From the NCBI GenBank assembly GCA_050049775.1, contig JASFVP010000005.1, forward strand, positions 1 to 64,000: DNA of 64,000 nucleotides, read 5' to 3'. Source of the DNA: JABDQZ01 sp050049775. GTDB taxonomy: Bacteria > Pseudomonadota > Gammaproteobacteria > Chromatiales > Chromatiaceae. Shown one piece after another: positions 24,575 through 33,680 of the stretch. The notes under the pieces are model-generated. The model made no database searches, was not told the origin of the DNA, and saw only the letters and a program-made list of their open reading frames with translations. The stretch's first letter is position 1. Every line of letters begins with the position of its first letter. The position numbers and the translations under genes were made by a program.

Positions 24575-26074
24575 ATGAACTTACAACCCTTGCTCAGCCA
24601 TCGACCTTCAAGGTGGTTTATCCAGATTTTGTTGCTGATTGCCCTGGCGCTCATGGCTGAGTTTGTCTACGCCTCATCCATGGAGCAGTACCTGGAAAAA
24701 GTTCGGGTGATGTTTCCGGATGTCCAGCGCCTTGGCCCGGTTGAAGGCGATCCGCCTTCAGCAGCCGTTTACGGTGAGCATGAATTGCTTGGCTATGTGT
24801 TGCTGACCGACGACATCGTACGTATACCGGCCTATTCCGGCAAGCCGGTCAATTGCCTGGTGGGGTTTGATTTGCGCGGCAAAATACGCGGCGTGAAAAT
24901 TGTCGCGCATCAGGAACCTATCCTGGTAGTTGGTATCTCGGATAATGACCTGGCTTCCTACGCGGACCAGTACAGCGGCCTGGCTGTGACCGATGATGTC
25001 CGCATCGGTGGCGACGCCGCTGCCGGACGCCCGGTTATTGACGGCATCACCGGCGCCACCATCACCGTCATGGTGATCAACCGGGCGGTGTCTCTCAGTG
25101 TAAAGCGTGTGGCAACTGCGCGAGGCCTGCTGGTTGCTGATGGCGATGTCGTACAGTTTACGCCGCCAGGACCGTTCTGGCTTACGCTGTGGTATGAAAA
25201 CAGCTGGCAAGTAATCTTTCTGACAATGGGGTTGATTGTGTTGTTGCTGATCCTGTTATTCCAGGATTGGCTGGCGCGTCATCCGACCCTGTTGACGCGC
25301 ATTCGTACTGCATATCTTTTATATACGCTGCTGTTCATCGGCGCTTATGGCATGGCGCAACTGTCGGTGGTGAATGTACTGACCTTCATCAATGCGCTGT
25401 TACACGGCTTTGAGTGGGAAGGTTTCCTGATGGACCCGCTGATTTTCCTGTTGTGGTCGTTCGTTGCGTTCACGGTGCTGTTGTGGGGGCGCGGCGTTTA
25501 CTGCGGCTGGTTGTGTCCTTTCGGCGCCCTGCAGGAGCTGTTGTTTCGTCTGGGGCAGCGCCTGCGCATACCGGAGTGGGAACCTCCGGCCGTGGTGCAT
25601 GAACGCTTATGGGCAATCAAGTATGTATTGTTGATCGGCCTGTTTGGCTTGTCGCTGCAGTCGCTGGAAAATGCCGAGCGGGCTGCCGAGGTGGAGCCGT
25701 TCAAGACAGTATTTGCCCTGCAATTCTTACGCGACTGGCCGTTCGTGGTCTATGCGCTGATTTTGCTGGCTATCGGCCTCTTCATCCGTAAGGCCTACTG
25801 TCGTTACCTGTGTCCACTCGGTGCGGCGCTGACTTTCCCATCACGTTTTCGCATCTTTGACTGGTTGCGTCGGCGCAAGGAGTGCGGACGGCCCTGCCAG
25901 GTGTGCGTGCGTGAATGCGAAGTGCAGGCCATCAAGGTCACCGGCGAGATTATTGAAAATGAATGTCACTACTGTCTTGACTGCCAGGTAACCTACTGGG
26001 ATGCGCACAAATGTCCGCCATTGAAGGAACGTCGTTTAAAACGCCAGCGTCGTGAGAAGAAAGCAAATGAATAA
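24575..26074 (+). CDS. nirI: NirI, NosR-family flavoprotein with polyferredoxin domain
   Basis: NosR/NirI proteins are membrane flavo-Fe-S proteins needed for expression or electron supply of N-oxide reductases. This one has an N-terminal signal-anchor, a periplasmic FMN-binding domain with the covalent-flavin motif DGITGATIT (about residues 160-170), then membrane helices. Two cytoplasmic-side pairs follow, CGWLCPFGALQE and CRYLCPLGAAL. Cys-rich ferredoxin motifs CGRPCQVCVREC and CHYCLDCQ end the protein. Being directly upstream of nirS argues for NirI rather than NosR. ATG 24575 is preferred; GTG 24551 lies upstream of the expected start point. Confidence 0.9.
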   Translation: MNLQPLLSHRPSRWFIQILLLIALALMAEFVYASSMEQYLEKVRVMFPDVQRLGPVEGDPPSAAVYGEHELLGYVLLTDDIVRIPAYSGKPVNCLVGFDLRGKIRGVKIVAHQEPILVVGISDNDLASYADQYSGLAVTDDVRIGGDAAAGRPVIDGITGATITVMVINRAVSLSVKRVATARGLLVADGDVVQFTPPGPFWLTLWYENSWQVIFLTMGLIVLLLILLFQDWLARHPTLLTRIRTAYLLYTLLFIGAYGMAQLSVVNVLTFINALLHGFEWEGFLMDPLIFLLWSFVAFTVLLWGRGVYCGWLCPFGALQELLFRLGQRLRIPEWEPPAVVHERLWAIKYVLLIGLFGLSLQSLENAERAAEVEPFKTVFALQFLRDWPFVVYALILLAIGLFIRKAYCRYLCPLGAALTFPSRFRIFDWLRRRKECGRPCQVCVRECEVQAIKVTGEIIENECHYCLDCQVTYWDAHKCPPLKERRLKRQRREKKANE

Positions 26075-26162
26075 AACCACACTTAAATTAAAGGATTTTG
26101 ATAAATGTCAAGGTTATCTCTTGATCAAACCTTAGTCTGCGTTCGAGGCCTGATGTTCATTC

Positions 26163-26176
26163 TTGACATGCATCAA
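26163..26176 (+). promoter_or_regulatory. FNR/Dnr box of the nirS promoter
   Basis: TTGACATGCATCAA has one mismatch to TTGAT-N4-ATCAA. A class II start point at about 26211 fits a GATACT -10-like hexamer at 26199-26204. The nirS leader would then be about 53 bases and contains a small GC hairpin (26236-26249) just before the AGGAGA ribosome-binding site at 26250. Confidence 0.8.
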
Positions 26177-26263
26177 GGTGAATGAATAAGTCAGTTAAGA
26201 TACTGACCCTGCCGCGACTAAACCCTTAGTTCATCGCCCCGACCGGGGCAGGAGAATCGATAC

Positions 26264-27991
26264 ATGAAACATCGAAAACTAATTGGAAGCACTTTCATCC
26301 TGTCAACGCTGGCACTGGCGATGGGGGCGGCGGTTGCTGCCGACAGCGGCCATCCGGGCACGCCAAAAGAAGGTATGGCATATGAAGGCGCGCCGGTAGC
26401 TACCGATCCTTCACTGACCAAAGACCTGATTGGCGGCGATGGCCCCGCCATGACCAAAACCGAATTTGACCGTGCCAAGCAAATCTTTTTTGAACGCTGT
26501 GCTGGCTGTCATGGTGTATTGCGGAAAGGCGCCACCGGCAAACCGTTGACAACCGATATCACACGCCAACGCGGTACGGAATATCTCAAGGCCTTCATCA
26601 ATTATGGCTCACCGGCCGGTATGCCCAACTGGGGTAGCTCCGGGGAATTGAGTTCCGCAGATGTCGACCTGATGGCGCGCTACCTGCAACACGAGCCACC
26701 ACAGCCACCAGAATACGGCATGAAGGAAATGAAGGCGACCTGGAAGGTGATTGTGCCGCCTGAGAAGCGTCCCAAGAAACAAATGAACAATATCAATCTG
26801 TCCAATCTGTTTTCCGTGACCTTGCGCGACAGCGGGCAGGTGGCTCTGATTGATGGTGATACCAAGAAGATCGTCAATATCGTCAAGACCGGTTACGCGG
26901 TACACATCTCGCGCCTTTCTGCTTCGGGTCGATATCTGTTTGTCATTGGCCGCGACGCCAAGATCAACCTGATCGATCTGTGGATGAAGACACCGGACAA
27001 TGTTGCCGAGATCAAGGTCGGTATGGAAGCCCGTTCTGTGGAAACCTCCAAGTACAAGGGCTGGGAAGACAAGTACGCTATTGCCGGTACCTACTGGCCG
27101 CCGCAGTACGTCATCATGGACGGCGATACACTGGAGCCGAAGAAAATCGTCGGCACTCGTGGCATGACCGTTGATACCCAGGAATTCCACCCGGAACCAC
27201 GTGTTGCCGCAATTGTGGCATCACATGAGCATCCCGAATTTATCGTTAACGTCAAAGAGACCGGTAAGATTCTACTGGTCGATTACAGTGACCTGGCCAA
27301 TCTCAAGGTGACCGAAATCGAGGCTGCTCGCTTCCTGCATGATGGTGGCTGGGATGTCACCCAACGCTACTTCCTGACCGCCGCCAACAAGTCCAACAAG
27401 ATTGCTGTGGTGGACTCCAAGGAAGGCAAACTGACCGCGCTGGTTGATGTCGGCCAGATACCGCATCCGGGACGCGGCGCCAACTTCAAGCACCCCAAAT
27501 TTGGTCCGGTTTGGGCGACAAGCCATCTCGGCGATCAGACCATCGCCATGATCGGTACCGATCCGAAGGGGCATCCGAAACAGGCGTGGAAACTGGTACA
27601 GTCCATCGATGGCCAGGGCGGTGGGTCATTGTTCATCAAAACCCATCCGAAGTCGAAAAACCTGTATGTTGATACAGCACTTAACCCTGACACCAAGATC
27701 AGCCAATCGGTTGCCGTGTTTGACATCAACAACCTCGACAAGGGTTTCGACGTATTGCCAATTGCCGAATGGGCCAAGCTTGGCGAAGGACCCAAGCGTG
27801 TTGTCCAGCCGGAGTACAACAAGGCTGGCGATGAAGTCTGGTTCTCTGTCTGGAACGGTAAGACCGAGGAATCGGCACTGGTGGTGGTCGATGACAAGAC
27901 GCGCAAGCTGAAGACTGTGATCAAGGACAAACGCCTGATCACTCCGACTGGCAAGTTTAATGTCTACAACACCATGCATGACGTTTACTGA
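26264..27991 (+). CDS. nirS: NirS, cytochrome cd1 nitrite reductase
   Basis: NirS reduces nitrite to nitric oxide in the periplasm. The 575-residue precursor has a signal peptide (ending AAVAA near residue 26), a cytochrome c domain with CAGCH (Cys79, Cys82, His83), and an eight-bladed propeller that holds heme d1. RYLFVIGRDAKINLIDLW, the His-containing VAAIVASHEHPEFIVNVKETG and RFLHDGGWDVTQRYFLTAANKSN are typical of the propeller. Length and ending (NVYNTMHDVY) are those of the family. An FNR-type promoter precedes it and the heme d1 genes follow. Confidence 0.98.
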   Translation: MKHRKLIGSTFILSTLALAMGAAVAADSGHPGTPKEGMAYEGAPVATDPSLTKDLIGGDGPAMTKTEFDRAKQIFFERCAGCHGVLRKGATGKPLTTDITRQRGTEYLKAFINYGSPAGMPNWGSSGELSSADVDLMARYLQHEPPQPPEYGMKEMKATWKVIVPPEKRPKKQMNNINLSNLFSVTLRDSGQVALIDGDTKKIVNIVKTGYAVHISRLSASGRYLFVIGRDAKINLIDLWMKTPDNVAEIKVGMEARSVETSKYKGWEDKYAIAGTYWPPQYVIMDGDTLEPKKIVGTRGMTVDTQEFHPEPRVAAIVASHEHPEFIVNVKETGKILLVDYSDLANLKVTEIEAARFLHDGGWDVTQRYFLTAANKSNKIAVVDSKEGKLTALVDVGQIPHPGRGANFKHPKFGPVWATSHLGDQTIAMIGTDPKGHPKQAWKLVQSIDGQGGGSLFIKTHPKSKNLYVDTALNPDTKISQSVAVFDINNLDKGFDVLPIAEWAKLGEGPKRVVQPEYNKAGDEVWFSVWNGKTEESALVVVDDKTRKLKTVIKDKRLITPTGKFNVYNTMHDVY

Positions 27992-27999
27992 GTGAGGGC

Positions 28000-28026
28000 A
28001 GGGCGCGGGACTGTTTCTCGCGCCCT
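28000..28026 (+). terminator. GC-rich hairpin between nirS and nirE
   Basis: An 8-base-pair stem (AGGGCGCG with CGCGCCCT) and 11-base loop stand directly after the nirS stop. No T-run follows. It is more likely a partial attenuator or 3'-end stabiliser that lets nirS mRNA outnumber that of the heme d1 genes than a full terminator. Confidence 0.6.
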
Positions 28027-28073
28027 GATTCGGAAAGCCTGATTCTTCAATGCATTAAAGAGGGCGACTTCAC

Positions 28074-28868
28074 ATGAACAAGCAAGGCAAAGTCTATCTG
28101 GTGGGTGCCGGCCCGGGCGATGCAGAACTGTTGACGCTCAAGGCATTACGCCTGATCGAGCAGGCCGATGTGGTGGTATACGATCGTCTGGTGTCGCAGG
28201 ATATTCTCGACATGATACCGGGCGGTGTGTCGCGCATCAGTGTTGGCAAGGCAGCCGGACGGCACAGTGTGCCGCAGCATGAAATCAACGAGCTGCTGGT
28301 CAACCTGGCCCGGCATGATCGCCTTATAGTTCGGCTAAAAGGCGGCGATCCCTTTATTTTTGGCCGTGGCAGTGAAGAGGCTTTGTATCTGCGTCGTCAC
28401 GGTATTCGTTTTGAAGTGGTGCCCGGCATTACCGCGGCTGCGGCCTGCAGTGCTTATGCCGGTGTGCCGCTGACACATCGCGGTCTCAGTCGTGGCGTCC
28501 GTCTGGTGACCGGACATTTCCGGGATGACGAACCCATTGATCTGGACTGGCGTGCACTGGCCGATCCTGATTCGACACTGGTAGTTTATATGGGACTGGC
28601 GAACCTGGCCCGTATCAGCGGCCATTTGCTGGCGGCTGGACTGGCCTCTGACACACCAGCGATGGCGGTGCAAAATGGCGCCTCATCAGCGCAACGACGG
28701 GTGTTCGCGAATCTGGCTACGTTGCCGGAACGTGTGGCCGAAGCCGGCCTGAGTGCGCCGGTGTTGATCATCATCGGCCGCACCGTGGCGCTGGCCGACG
28801 AACTGGACTGGTATCTGTCCGACGAGGAGGCACGCCATGTGGCGCTGGATCGCAGCCTGCATGCTTAG
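28074..28868 (+). CDS. nirE: NirE, uroporphyrinogen-III C-methyltransferase for heme d1
   Basis: The 264-residue enzyme adds two methyl groups to uroporphyrinogen III to give precorrin-2, the first step toward heme d1. Motifs: VYLVGAGPGDAELLTLKAL at the N-terminus, LKGGDPFIFGRGSEE, VVPGITAAAACSAYAGVPLTHRG and a YMGL stretch, all typical of SUMT enzymes. There is no CysG-like dehydrogenase/ferrochelatase domain. It is first in the heme d1 block and overlaps nirC by 32 bases. Confidence 0.94.
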   Translation: MNKQGKVYLVGAGPGDAELLTLKALRLIEQADVVVYDRLVSQDILDMIPGGVSRISVGKAAGRHSVPQHEINELLVNLARHDRLIVRLKGGDPFIFGRGSEEALYLRRHGIRFEVVPGITAAAACSAYAGVPLTHRGLSRGVRLVTGHFRDDEPIDLDWRALADPDSTLVVYMGLANLARISGHLLAAGLASDTPAMAVQNGASSAQRRVFANLATLPERVAEAGLSAPVLIIIGRTVALADELDWYLSDEEARHVALDRSLHA

Positions 28869-29160
28869 CCTGTCGCTGCCTTTGTCGGTGACTGCGGCAC
28901 CGGATGCTGCCCGGCAGGCCGAGTTGCGCAATTTACTGCAACAGGATTGTGGCTCCTGTCACGGCCTCACGCTCAAGGGTGGCCTGGGTCCGGCGCTGCT
29001 ACCGGAAAACCTCGCCGGCAAACCACGCGAACTGTTATTGAACACGGTACGTTATGGTCGACCTGGTACGGCCATGCCGCCATGGGGACCATTGCTCAGT
29101 GAAACCGATATTGCCTGGTTGGTGGATCGTCTGCTGGCAGGTAATGGAGTTGAAAAATGA
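28837..29160 (+). CDS. nirC: NirC, small periplasmic cytochrome c
   Basis: The 107-residue protein has a signal peptide (to about residue 20) and one heme motif, CGSCHG. It has been proposed as electron donor or helper for NirS maturation in pseudomonads. GAGGAGG lies 6 bases before the ATG, which is placed inside the end of nirE. It overlaps nirF by 4 bases. No separate cytochrome c551 gene (nirM) is in the cluster, so this protein might also donate electrons to NirS. Confidence 0.9.
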   Translation: MWRWIAACMLSLSLPLSVTAAPDAARQAELRNLLQQDCGSCHGLTLKGGLGPALLPENLAGKPRELLLNTVRYGRPGTAMPPWGPLLSETDIAWLVDRLLAGNGVEK

Positions 29161-30398
29161 ATCGTGAATTGCTGCAGGAAACTGCTGTATCCACCGGCAA
29201 GCCGCAACTGCGTGACATGCTGCAGACGGTCACATTGTTTGCGCTGCTGTTCGGGCTGTTGTTCTCATCGATCGCTCAAGCCGGGACACAGCTGCGCGGT
29301 ACCGGTGACCTGGCGGTGATTGTAGAGCGTGCCAGTGGTGCACTGAAGGTCGTTGAAACCAGCGGCAACAGCGTCATCGGCCGGGTCGAAGGCTTGGGCG
29401 ATCTGTCGCATGCCTCGGTGGTGTATTCACGCGATGGCCGTTACGCCTATGTGTTTGGCCGCGATGGTGGTCTCAGCAAGGTTGATCTGCTGACGGCGCA
29501 ACTGGTCGGACGCACACTGCAGTCAGGCAACAGTATCGGTGGCGCGATTTCACAGGACGGTCGCCTGGTAGCGGTTTCGAACTATCAGCCGGGTGGCGTC
29601 AAGGTATTTGATGCAAACAGCCTGGAGCTGGTTGCGGATATCCCCGCTGAGTATGCAGCGGGATTGCGTTCCAAGGTCATCGGCCTGGTGGACGCACCGG
29701 GACAGCAATTTGTCTTCAGCCTGTGGGATGCCGGCGAGATCTGGCTGGCTGACATGGCCAACCCGAAGCAGCCGAAGATCCGCAAGTTCAAAAACATCGG
29801 CGTGAATCCTTACGATGCCTTGATCACACCGGACGGACGTTATTACATCGCCGGCCTGTTCGGCGAAGACGGCATGGCATTACTGGACCTGTGGCATCCG
29901 GAACAAGGCGTGCACCGCATACTGCCGGAATACGGCAAGGGTGAGCAGAAGCTCCCGGTATACAAGATGCCGCATCTGGAAGGCTGGGCAGTCGCCGGTG
30001 ACCGGGCTTTTGTACCGGCGGTCGGACACCACAGCGTGCTGGTCATGGATACACACAGCTGGCAGGAGGTGGGTCGCATCCCGGTTCACGGCCAGCCGGT
30101 ATTTGTCATGGCCCGTCCGGATGGCCGCCAGGTGTGGGTTAACTTTGCACATCCTTTAAATGACACAGTTCAGGTGATTGATACCGAAAGTTTGCAGATC
30201 GTCAAAACTTTCCAGCCGGGCAAAGGTGTGTTGCATATGGAATTCGAGCCACGCGGTGAGGAGGTGTGGATATCGGTGCGCGACGCCGATCAGGTGCAGG
30301 TGTATGACACGGCCAGCCTGGAACGCCTCGTTACCTTACCGGTAACCAAACCCAGTGGCATCTTCATGAGCGCACGCGCCCATCGCATTGGTTTGTGA
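29157..30398 (+). CDS. nirF: NirF, heme d1 biosynthesis protein
   Basis: The 413-residue protein is a propeller related to the d1 domain of NirS (VYSRDGRYAYVFGRDGGLSKVDLL; YDALITPDGRYYIAGLFGEDGMALLDLW) and binds heme d1 or its precursor. An N-terminal hydrophobic segment (about residues 20-42) acts as signal or anchor. NirF is needed for late, periplasmic steps of heme d1 maturation. The gene overlaps nirC (ATGA) and is 12 bases before nirD. Confidence 0.94.
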   Translation: MNRELLQETAVSTGKPQLRDMLQTVTLFALLFGLLFSSIAQAGTQLRGTGDLAVIVERASGALKVVETSGNSVIGRVEGLGDLSHASVVYSRDGRYAYVFGRDGGLSKVDLLTAQLVGRTLQSGNSIGGAISQDGRLVAVSNYQPGGVKVFDANSLELVADIPAEYAAGLRSKVIGLVDAPGQQFVFSLWDAGEIWLADMANPKQPKIRKFKNIGVNPYDALITPDGRYYIAGLFGEDGMALLDLWHPEQGVHRILPEYGKGEQKLPVYKMPHLEGWAVAGDRAFVPAVGHHSVLVMDTHSWQEVGRIPVHGQPVFVMARPDGRQVWVNFAHPLNDTVQVIDTESLQIVKTFQPGKGVLHMEFEPRGEEVWISVRDADQVQVYDTASLERLVTLPVTKPSGIFMSARAHRIGL

Positions 30399-30410
30399 AC
30401 AGGAGCAAGC

Positions 30411-30881
30411 ATGGCTGACACTGATCTGCATCTGAACGAAACCGAACGTAGCCTGCTGAACGATTTCCAGCACGGCCTGCCGCTGGAATCACGTCCGTTC
30501 GCCCGTGTCGCCGAAGCACTCGGCGTCAGTGAAGCCGAGGTGCTGGACGGCCTGCAGGCATTGCAGTCTGCTGGCGTGGTGAGCCGGGTCGGTCCTGTGT
30601 TTCGCCCCAACCGGTTGGGGGTCAGTACACTGGCGGCGCTGTCGGTGCCGCAAGAGCGACTGGCTGAGGTGGCGGAACTGGTCAACGCCTATGCGGAAGT
30701 CAATCACAACTATGAACGCGAACACGAGTTTAACCTGTGGTTTGTGGTAACTGCGCCGGATGTGCACCGGCTGCAGGCGGTGTTGGACGAGATCGCTGCA
30801 CGCACCGGACTGGAGATGCTCGATCTGCCCATGCTGGAAGACTATTTCATCGACCTGGGGTTCCGACTGCAATGGACATGA
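30411..30881 (+). CDS. nirD: NirD, siroheme decarboxylase subunit (AsnC/Lrp-like)
   Basis: The 156-residue protein has an AsnC-like winged helix (LLNDFQHGLPLESRPFARVAEALG) and an Lrp-type core (NHNYEREHEFNLWFVV) as in NirD/NirG. With NirL, NirG and NirH it decarboxylates siroheme to didecarboxysiroheme. The motif SRVGPVFRPNRLG marks it as a D/G-type subunit, and its position before the L-type subunit supports NirD. It overlaps nirL. Confidence 0.9.
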   Translation: MADTDLHLNETERSLLNDFQHGLPLESRPFARVAEALGVSEAEVLDGLQALQSAGVVSRVGPVFRPNRLGVSTLAALSVPQERLAEVAELVNAYAEVNHNYEREHEFNLWFVVTAPDVHRLQAVLDEIAARTGLEMLDLPMLEDYFIDLGFRLQWT

Positions 30882-31426
30882 TCGTCACTCCGCATCCGGC
30901 GTTAAGTGATCCACGCCAGCAGGCGTTGATCGAAGCCATCCAGGGTGGACTGCCGTTGGTACCACGCCCTTATGCCTCAATTGGTGAACGTATCGGCCTG
31001 TCGGAACAGGAAGTCATCCATCGTCTTCAGGCGCTGCTCGACCAGGGTGTCATCAAACGCCTGGGTGTGGTGGTGCGCCACCGTGAGCTCGGCTACCATG
31101 CCAATGCCATGGTGGTCTGGGATATCCCGGATGAACAGGTGCAGCAGCTTGGCGCCTGCCTGGGGCAGTTCCCGTTTGTCACGCTGTGTTACCGTCGGCC
31201 ACGTCGCCTGCCGGCCTGGCCGTACAATCTGTTCACCATGATTCACGGCCGTGACCGCGACGAAGTGCTGGCACGCGTTGATGAACTGGTGGAGCGTTGT
31301 GGTCTGCAGGATATTCCACATCGGCCACTGTTCAGTCGCCAGCGTTTCAAGCAGCGTGGCGCCTGCTACAGAAACAGTCCCGATAATGACACGGCGGCAA
31401 AAAAAGCTGCAGGACAAGGCAGATGA
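30872..31426 (+). CDS. nirL: NirL, siroheme decarboxylase subunit
   Basis: The roughly 184-residue product is an AsnC/Lrp-like domain of the L/H type: AIQGGLPLVPRPYASIGERIGLSEQ, then IKRLGVVVRHRELGYHANAM and YNLFTMIHGRDRDEV. The His in VVRHREL is at the position of a catalytic or heme-binding histidine in this family. The start is ATG 30872 or ATG 30878, the latter overlapping the nirD stop as ATGA; a longer open frame upstream is not needed. Its stop overlaps the next gene. Confidence 0.9.
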   Translation: MDMIVTPHPALSDPRQQALIEAIQGGLPLVPRPYASIGERIGLSEQEVIHRLQALLDQGVIKRLGVVVRHRELGYHANAMVVWDIPDEQVQQLGACLGQFPFVTLCYRRPRRLPAWPYNLFTMIHGRDRDEVLARVDELVERCGLQDIPHRPLFSRQRFKQRGACYRNSPDNDTAAKKAAGQGR

Positions 31427-32424
31427 ATGGCTCGGCGATAAATGAGTTGAGTCCTCTGGCAGTGGAATTCATTAACCGGTTTCAGGGTGGTTTCCCGTTG
31501 TCCGGGCGACCTTTTTCCCGGGTCGCGGCAAAGCTCGGCACGACCGAGACCGCCCTGACTCAAACCATCGGCGAGTTACTCGATGCTGGTTTCCTGAGTC
31601 GTTTCGGTCCGCTTTACGATGCGGCCCGTCTTGGCGGCGGCCTGACACTGGCGGCCATGGCGGTGCCCGAGGCCGATTTCGAGATTGTTACCCAACAGGT
31701 CAATGCGTTGCCCGGCGTAGCGCACAACTATCGTCGTGATCACCGGCTCAACATGTGGTTTGTGGTAGCCACCGATACTCCAGACGGTGTTGCCAAGGTG
31801 CTGGCGCGGATCGAACAACTCACCGGTTTGCCGGTGTACAACTTTCCCAAGCAGCGTGAGTTTTATCTCGGCCTGTGGCTGCAATTGAATGCCGATGGCA
31901 GCATCGATACCGTGCCAGTGCCCAGGTCCCGTTTATCGCCAGCCCATCCGCTGGATGAAACCGACCGGCGTCTTGTTGCTGCCACCCAGGCGGGATTGCC
32001 GTTAGTGGCCCAACCCTATGATGCGATTGCCGAGCAGCTGGACCTGTCGGTTGATGAGGTGTTGCAACGTTTGCAGGCCATGCTTGACTGCGGTGTGATC
32101 CGCCGTATTGGCGCCGTGCCGAATCACTACAAACTCGGCCTGCGCGGTAACGGCATGACGGTGTGGAATGTACCGGATGACAAGCTCGAAGAGCTGGGTG
32201 CGCGTATCGGCGCACTCGATTTTGTCAGCCATTGTTACCAGCGACCGCGTCATGCAGACGTCTGGCCCTACAACCTGTTCGCCATGGTGCATGGTCGTGA
32301 TCGCATCGAAGTGCTGGCCAAAACCGAACAGCTACAGGCGCTGCTCGGTGAGCATTACCGTGCTCATGAAGTATTGTTCAGCAGCGCGGTATTGAAAAAG
32401 ACCGGCCTGCGCGTGGCGGCCTGA
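31423..32424 (+). CDS. nirGH: NirG-NirH fusion, siroheme decarboxylase
   Basis: The 333-residue product consists of two AsnC-like units. Residues about 5-155 are D/G-type (FQGGFPLSGRPFSRVAAKLG, LSRFGPLYDAARLGG, NYRRDHRLNMWFVV). Residues about 170-330 are L/H-type (AGLPLVAQPYDAIAEQLDLS, IRRIGAVPNHYKLGLRGNGM, YNLFAMVHGRDR). In pseudomonads NirG and NirH are separate; in some other denitrifiers NirD and NirL are fused. Here D and L are separate and G-H are fused. The reading frame is clean through the linker, so this is a true fusion. Confidence 0.88.
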   Translation: MNGSAINELSPLAVEFINRFQGGFPLSGRPFSRVAAKLGTTETALTQTIGELLDAGFLSRFGPLYDAARLGGGLTLAAMAVPEADFEIVTQQVNALPGVAHNYRRDHRLNMWFVVATDTPDGVAKVLARIEQLTGLPVYNFPKQREFYLGLWLQLNADGSIDTVPVPRSRLSPAHPLDETDRRLVAATQAGLPLVAQPYDAIAEQLDLSVDEVLQRLQAMLDCGVIRRIGAVPNHYKLGLRGNGMTVWNVPDDKLEELGARIGALDFVSHCYQRPRHADVWPYNLFAMVHGRDRIEVLAKTEQLQALLGEHYRAHEVLFSSAVLKKTGLRVAA

Positions 32425-32435
32425 GGAGACATGGT

Positions 32436-33680
32436 ATGTTCCGTGTAACAAGATATCTGCAGACTCTGGCCAACCCCGATCAGCCGATGCGCCGGCCACA
32501 GGTCGCCGCACCCACCGGCCCGGTGGTGATCTGGAATCTGGTGCGACGCTGTAACCTGACCTGCAAGCACTGCTATGCGACTTCGGCGGACAAGGATTTC
32601 CCGGGCGAGTTGAGTACACAGCAAATCTATGCCGTCATGGATGATCTGCGTGGCTACGGCGTGCCGGTGCTGATCCTGTCCGGAGGTGAGCCGTTGTTGC
32701 GGCCGGATATTTTTGACATCTCACGCCGTGCCAGGGCCATGGCTTTCTATGTCGGATTGTCAAGCAATGGCACGTTGATTGATGAAAGCAATATTGATGA
32801 CATTGCAGCGATTGGCTACGACTATGTCGGCATCAGCCTGGACGGTATGCGCGAAACCCACGACCGTTTCCGTCGCCGTGAAGGCGCGTTCGATGAAGCA
32901 CTGCGTGGCATCCGCCTGTGCCGTGAAGCCGGTATCAAGGTCGGTATGCGTTTTACCCTGACCCAGGATAATGCCCATGACCTGCCGGCGTTGTTGCAAT
33001 TGATGGACGACGAAGGTATCGACAAGTTCTATCTGTCGCACCTGAACTACGCCGGACGCGGCAACAAGCATCGCGGCGACGATGCGCATCACCGCATGAC
33101 ACGCCAGGCCATGGATCGGCTGTTCGATACCTGCTGGCAACGGATTCAGAGCGGCCAGCCAAAAGAATTTGTCACCGGCAACAACGATGCCGATGGCGTT
33201 TACCTGCTGCAGTGGGCGCGCGACCATTTGCCGGGCAACGAGGACAGACTGCGCGCCATGCTGACACGCTGGGGCGGCAATTCCTCCGGCGTCAATATTG
33301 CCAACATCGACAACCTCGGCAATGTGCATCCTGACACCATGTGGTGGGATTACACCCTGGGCAGTGTCAAACAACGGCCGTTCTCGCAAATCTGGCGAGA
33401 CACCAGTGATCCGCTCATGGCTGGCCTCAAGCAAAAGCAGCGGCCGTTACTGGGACGTTGTGCGCAATGCCGCGAGCTGGCCATTTGCGGGGGCAACAGC
33501 CGTACGCGCGCCTGGCAATTAACCGGCAACCCCTGGTCTGAAGATCCGGGTTGTTATCTGACCGATGACGAAATCGGTGTTGTCGACCAGGCTGATCGAA
33601 TTCCGCTCACGCCTTATGCAAGGCAGGGCAAAACCAGGCTGCAGGATATCCCGGTATGGTCCGATTCATCCACTTCCTGA
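32436..33680 (+). CDS. nirJ: NirJ, radical SAM enzyme of heme d1 biosynthesis
   Basis: NirJ converts didecarboxysiroheme toward the heme d1 skeleton by replacing propionates. The 414-residue enzyme shows RRCNLTCKHCYATS (radical SAM CxxxCxxC), LSGGEPLLRPD, and a C-terminal SPASM-like cysteine region (GRCAQCRELAICGGNSRTRAW and DPGCYL) for a second Fe-S cluster. It lies 11 bases after nirGH and overlaps nirN by 25 bases. Confidence 0.97.
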   Translation: MFRVTRYLQTLANPDQPMRRPQVAAPTGPVVIWNLVRRCNLTCKHCYATSADKDFPGELSTQQIYAVMDDLRGYGVPVLILSGGEPLLRPDIFDISRRARAMAFYVGLSSNGTLIDESNIDDIAAIGYDYVGISLDGMRETHDRFRRREGAFDEALRGIRLCREAGIKVGMRFTLTQDNAHDLPALLQLMDDEGIDKFYLSHLNYAGRGNKHRGDDAHHRMTRQAMDRLFDTCWQRIQSGQPKEFVTGNNDADGVYLLQWARDHLPGNEDRLRAMLTRWGGNSSGVNIANIDNLGNVHPDTMWWDYTLGSVKQRPFSQIWRDTSDPLMAGLKQKQRPLLGRCAQCRELAICGGNSRTRAWQLTGNPWSEDPGCYLTDDEIGVVDQADRIPLTPYARQGKTRLQDIPVWSDSSTS

